Shown one piece after another: positions 59,600 to 64,000 of a stretch of 64,000 nucleotides of DNA. A program made the position numbers and the translations under genes. How positions within the stretch are numbered: the stretch's first letter is position 1; each line of letters begins with the position of its first letter. The notes beneath the pieces are model-generated. The model did not search any database. It was given only the letters and a program-made list of their open reading frames with translations, and had not been told where the DNA came from. Location: assembly GCA_951799425.1 (NCBI GenBank), contig OX637394.1, positions 9,621,501-9,685,500 on the forward strand, read 5' to 3'. This stretch comes from Ilex aquifolium (Eukaryota > Streptophyta > Magnoliopsida > Aquifoliales > Aquifoliaceae).

Positions 59600-60744
59600 G
59601 GAAAAATTTTAGTCACACCCTTTCTAATTTATCATATTTTCAAAGACACCCCCTCTACCATCCAAAAAAATCACTAACACCTCTTCTAATTTATATTTAA
59701 GGGAAAATTTTAGTCACACACATTCTAGTTTATCATATCTTCAAGGACACCCCCTCTATTATCCAAAACATCATTGACATCCCTTTTAATTTATATTTAA
59801 ACATCACTGACACCCCCTGCTATTAAACCACCACCATTTCTAACACAAAAAATCATCTAAAATACCAAAATTACCCCTACATAAACTCTAAACAATCTTT
59901 TTACATAACATTTGATTAAAATTTAAGCCGATTAAAATTTATTTTTTTACATATTAAAATTTGAATCAATTAAAATTCGATTCAAGCTGATTAAATTTTA
60001 TTTTTTTACGTATTAAAATATGAGCCTATTAAAAGTCCTTTATTACGAATTAAAATTCAAGCCAATTTTATCTCTACCTGTGATGTTACAGCCAATTAAA
60101 ATTTGCTTCAAGTCGATTAAAATTTATATTTTTTTAATTAAAATTCATGTCAATTAAAATTCGATTCAAGTTGATTAAAATTTATTTTTTACGTATTAAA
60201 ATTTGAATTGATTAAAATTTATATTTTTTTTATGTATCAAATTTTAGATCGATTGAAATTCAATGCGAGTTGATTAAAATTTGATTCAAGCAGATTATAA
60301 ATATAGGGGGTCTCATTGAAGATATGAGACCGATTGAAATTCAATGTGAGTTGATTAAAATTTGATTCAAGCTGATTATAAATATAGGGGGTCTCATTCA
60401 AGCCGATTAAATTTTAATCGGCTCAAATAGAATTTTAATCGGTTCAAACTTTAATATGTAAAAAAATATAATTTTTAATAGACTCAAATTTTAATACGTA
60501 AAAAATAAATTTTAATTAACTCGAATCGAGTTTTAATCGGCCTGAATTTTAATATGTAAAAAAATTTTAAAAATAAAGGAGGTCTCATTTAAGATATGTC
60601 TATTTAGAGGGTCGTGGATGAAATTTTTCCTAAAATATATCATGGACAATTTAGTAAAATTATATTTTAGTTAACACTTTTAATCTGATAGGGGGTGTCA
60701 GTGAAGATTTAAAAAATAGAGGGGGTGTTGCTAAATTTTTTCTT
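59600..60744. mobile_element. Inverted-repeat element of the GATTAAAATT family, 1.15 kb
   Basis: The left end (AAAATTTTAGTCACACCC, then GACACCCCCTCT) and right end (GAGGGGGTGTTGCTAAATTTTTT) are inverted. The left half repeats GATTAAAATTYGA; the right half (about 60395-60570) is largely its reverse complement (TTTTAATCGG, TTTTAATACGTAAAAAA). The left terminus is tandemly duplicated (59600 and 59701), and an 81-base unit is duplicated at about 60251-60412. ATATT flanks both ends, possibly by chance. No coding sequence. Confidence 0.7.
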
Positions 60745-60745
60745 A

Positions 60746-61490
60746 TATTTAACCATCCCTAACACCTCCAGCTATTAAATCACCATTTTTAACAAAAAAA
60801 AATCCAAAATACCAGAATTACCTCTACATAAACCCCAAATAATCTTACATAAAATTCAATTAAAATTCGAGATTATTAAAATTCATTTTTCTATATATTA
60901 AAATTTAAGCTGATTAAAATTTATTTTTCTATATATTAAAATTCGAGCCTATTAAAATTCTTTATTTACGTATTAAAATTTGAGCCGATTTAAGCTCTAC
61001 TTGAGTTGTTAGCGCCGATTAAAATTTGTTTCGAGTCAATTAAAATTTAGATTTTTTATTAAAATTCGTGCCAATTAAAATTCGATTCTAATTGATTAAA
61101 ATTTATTTTTTACGTATTAAAATTTGAGTTGATTAAAATATATATTTTTTATGCATCAAAATTCGAACCGATTAAAGTTCCATACGAGTTGATTAAAATT
61201 TGATTCGAAATTTAATCGGCTTGAATAGAATTGTAATCGGGTCAAATTTTAATACGTAAAAAAATATAATTTTTAATTGATTCAAATTTAATACTTAAAA
61301 AATAAATTTTAATTAACTAGAATTAAGTTTTAATCAGTTCGAAGATGAGCCTATATAGAGAGGGTGTGAATAGTTTTTTCTAAAATATATTATCGATAAT
61401 TTAGTAAAATTGTATTTTAATTAATATTTTTAATCTAATAAGGACTATCAATAAAAATTCAAAAAATAGAGAGATTATCCAATAGTAATA
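60746..61490. mobile_element. Second inverted-repeat element of the same family
   Basis: It follows immediately: CATCCCTAACACCTCCAGC and ACATAAACCCCAAATAATC on the left, many GATTAAAATT words, then reverse-complement words from about 61210 and a right end with AAAATAGAGAGATTATCC. Termini are more decayed than in the first copy. Confidence 0.55.
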
Positions 61491-61494
61491 ATAA

Positions 61495-62001
61495 TACCTA
61501 CTTATTTTATAGTAAAAAGCTGTGTGACATTCTTTGAAAGAGAAAATTTAGTAACTATAGCATCATCCATTTTCCAATGGAATTGACTAACCCAACCTCG
61601 AATGTATCGCTGACGTGGCCAGAACCATGCGAGAGGGGACCTAGGAAAAGAGAGAGGGAAAGTCGCCGACGAAAGCGATCACCTCTGCTGCTAAATCTCG
61701 ATGACTTTGTTGTTGAATTGAAAAGTTGAAAAACTGTTCACCTTGATCCGCTCTACTTCTATAATTCCCTGGCCTTAGAATCCCATTCACCGGCGAACTA
61801 CACCGGCGATCTCCATAAAGTATTGGCGTATTTCATTGCTATAGGTGAGCTACATATTCTTTACCATTCTTTTGCCCTCTGTACACGATGTCACTAAAAT
61901 ACACACACAAATACATACAAATTTTGCCAAACTTTTGAATCTAGGTATTGATTTGATGTCGGGTTTGTGATGAGAATAGATGTGGTGAAGTGGTGAATTG
62001 G
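61495..62001 (+). promoter_or_regulatory. Promoter and 5' leader region of the UAA transporter gene
   Basis: Composition turns GC-richer at about 61600-61840, as in a leader exon. A donor-like AG|GTGAGC at about 61843 and an acceptor-like CTAG at about 61945 suggest a leader intron. The transcription start is not defined. Confidence 0.4.
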
Positions 62002-62008
62002 ATGGAAT

Positions 62009-64000
62009 ATGGCGGAACAGCCTTCACTTCCCCCGGCCTTGAAAGACAACACGTTGTTGAGAGGGGTTCTCGCAGTGGGCGGAATCATGTCTACTCTCGT
62101 CATCTATGGCTTCTTGCAGGTACGCGTCTGAGATCATGATTTTTCGTGAAATTACTCTATGAAACCTTTTGCATATTTTAGTTGGTAAATGAGTGGAGAG
62201 ATTAATGAAAAAATTGTATGTGTGAAGATTTATTTTTTTACAAATTGTATTGGTTTTTGATTACTGAAAACTGGCCACGAAAGAAAATTTAATGACCATT
62301 GATGTTGTGCCTTGTTGCATTCTACTCATATGCCTCTTCTCATACGCCGAAAATGTTATTATGATGATTGCTTTCAAGCTTAAATGTTTTTTTATAGAAT
62401 GTGCAAATTGTGAAATACCTGTTTTGGATTCTGAGTGCGTGTATTGTACAATACTTTGAATCCTGGTGTCCGAAAGTCTAAATTTCTTGTGGACGTATTG
62501 AAATTGGTAGGAGTATTTGCATATTATGTTTTTGATATGATCTAGGATTACAAGGTTAGGCATTTTCAAACAGTAATAGAATTTGTATGGATTATCTTTT
62601 TGATCCACCAGTTTGTTTGCTTTATAGTTTGTCACTAAGCGTAGCAGCACCTTATTACTATTTGCATAAAAATCTGTCTTGGAATTCACCTGTAGAAACT
62701 GAAACAGAGGAGGATGAGGAGGGGGGAGGAGAGAGCGAGCTGGGAGTAGGAAGCAAGTAGAAGGTGAATGGCAGAAATCTGGCCAGTTGCTCCATTTGAC
62801 ATAAGTTCCAAGACTTCACTACTAGAGTTCACTTCTTGTATGTCCGCCCTAAATTAAGGCTTAAATGTTTAGGGAGGTCAATTACTGGTTGTTTATGGGC
62901 TTTATTAAATACTTGGCAGTCGGCCTCGGCCACCAAGCTGTCTGGTTTTAATCGAAGGGATCACGTTTTTAGCAAAATATCTATATTGGAGGCAATTTGT
63001 GGAAGAACTTCTCTTGGTCAAATCTCTAGGATAACATGTACATTTTAAAAATTTGCCATCATAGTGGTGGCCCATTCAAATCTTTCTGTTAGCGATGCCC
63101 TAGGATAACTGGAAAGACTCGACTGTCTAAAATATTGGAATGATTTTCTCCAAATTGAGGGTTTCCCACGACCCAACTCTTGATTTGAGAGTGAATTTTT
63201 TTGAGCAAAAGAGTGCATAACAACCTAGGTTACCACCTTATTAGGGGCCACTGAATTAGTAGTGTCCAATGTCGTGCACTGATGGTTGTGTTATTCTCTA
63301 ATAAGTCATTTCTTTTTGTTAATATAATTTTAACTAACTGTTATATCTTTCTCATTTTGCAAATCATCTTATTAATGCAGGAAAATTAATGGTTCATGGA
63401 AGTTTATTTCTTGCAGGAAAAAATCATGAGAGTTCCATATGGACCAAACAAAGAATTTTTTAAGTACTCCTTATTTCTTGTATTCTGCAATCGCATTACA
63501 ACATCTGCTGTCTCTGCGGGTACCTTGCTGGTAACTATATGTTATTCGGTTGATTCATCAGTTTTTATGTAGATCCCACACTCCCAACATGCTGCACATC
63601 AGGAGAATTTGTCTTGCTACATGCTTCTCACAGGGATGACTAGGGGTGGGCTCCGACTCCAACGGAGTCGGAAAGCATGTTACCAAACTCCACCTTCGCA
63701 CTACATTGACTCCGCCTCTGACTCCACCAACCGGAGTTTCGGAAATGGGACACAATCCAAAAAAACAAAAAAAATACCATCAGCAATTTGTCAAATATTC
63801 GACACAATACATATAGAAAATGAAACACCAAGATTCAAGAATGATGGCAATGAAATGTAATAAGGTTAATTGGAAAAAGAAGGAGAAACAGTATACCATG
63901 ACATATGATCTGCTACAAGATAGTGACGCAGATATGATGATTGTAGCAAGCACAACTTGATGCCGACCCCAAATGATTGGGACATAAGGCTTATTTAGTT
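62009..64000 (+). CDS. UAA/SLC35B-type nucleotide-sugar transporter, 5' part
   Basis: Coding exons 62009-62119 and 63417-63530 are in phase 0 and give the first 75 residues: MAEQPSLPPALKDN, then hydrophobic VLAVGGIMSTLVIYGFLQ (first membrane segment), EKIMRVPYGPNKEFFKYS and LFLVFCNRITTSAVSAGTLL (second segment). GTACGC and GTAACT donors follow them. The blocks VIYG.LQEKIMRVPYG and FLVFCNR.TTSAVSAG are typical of plant UAA-family carriers, related to At5g59740. Such proteins are multi-pass Golgi or ER antiporters moving UDP-sugars into the lumen against UMP; the substrate cannot be told from this fragment. The remaining exons lie beyond the window. An out-of-frame ATG at 62002 precedes the start, but the chosen ATG has the stronger context (A at -3, G at +4). 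Confidence 0.92.
62120..63416 (+). other. Intron 1 of the UAA transporter gene
   Basis: A 1297-base GT-AG intron between coding exons 1 and 2. No embedded gene was recognised; frames at 62261-62689 (minus) and 62836-63048 (plus) look like chance. Confidence 0.8.
63650..63760. mobile_element. Possible left end of a hAT-like element in UAA intron 2
   Basis: TAGGGGTGGGCTCCGACTCC resembles the left termini of the other non-autonomous hATs and is followed by GGAGTCGGA and GACTCCGCC words in both orientations. The right end is not visible before base 64000. Confidence 0.4.
63955..63993. repeat. Fragment resembling the 3' end of a plant SINE
   Basis: TTGATGCCGACCCCAAATGA followed by TTGGGACATAAGGCTT recalls the 3' end of Au-type plant SINEs (from memory). 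Only the tail is visible before the window ends. Confidence 0.4.

Noticed and set aside
61894..62103. Minus-strand 69-residue frame over UAA exon 1
   Set aside because: It is a shadow of the transporter exon, with no recognisable product.

Overview
This 64 kb window is AT-rich plant nuclear DNA, almost certainly from a eudicot. The genes have many GT-AG introns, the proteins belong to plant-specific families (SOSEKI, R2R3-MYB, DUF1635, ATL RING-H2, RIBA), and the intergenic space is full of plant transposon debris. I cannot name the species. No bacterial, viral or organellar genes were seen.

Seven genes are supported. In order they are: a SOSEKI (DIX-like, DUF966) polarity protein (minus strand, 3' end outside the window); an R2R3-MYB of the MYB48/MYB59 type (plus); a PTPLA/HACD-type 3-hydroxyacyl-CoA dehydratase (plus, nine coding exons, reading frame rebuilt in full); a DUF1635 protein (plus); a small ATL-type RING-H2 ubiquitin ligase (plus, intronless); a RIBA3-like riboflavin biosynthesis protein (minus, seven coding exons, with a degenerate DHBP-synthase half and an intact GTP cyclohydrolase II half); and the first two coding exons of a UAA/SLC35B-type nucleotide-sugar transporter (plus, runs off the end). 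From memory, six of these match a contiguous Arabidopsis run, At5g59790 (SOK5), At5g59780 (MYB59), At5g59770 (PTPLA), At5g59760 (DUF1635), At5g59750 (RIBA3) and At5g59740 (UAA transporter), in the same order. The ATL gene is the extra. The genes do not form one pathway; the layout is conserved microsynteny.

The spaces between genes are mostly mobile DNA. They hold a decayed autonomous hAT transposase gene (3.9-6.3 kb), at least five non-autonomous hAT elements (three with exact 8-bp target duplications), a 5'-truncated LINE with target duplication and A-tail, two related LTR copies with an initiator-Met primer-binding site, two tRNA-derived SINE-like copies, a PIF/Harbinger-like MITE, and an inverted-repeat family at 56-61 kb. 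The oddest stretch is 13.1-17.8 kb. It is a composite unit bounded by inverted arms, carrying a 2.1 kb array of about 99 copies of a 21-bp minisatellite, CTTGATCGC motifs and a perfect 15-bp hairpin. One non-autonomous hAT ends only about 60-95 bp upstream of the HACD start codon and carries the nearest TATA-like sequence, so it may supply that gene's core promoter.

I found no convincing new multi-gene system. The best leads are the 21-bp array and its host element, the hAT-derived HACD promoter, the partly dead RIBA protein and the alternative-splicing layout of the MYB intron.
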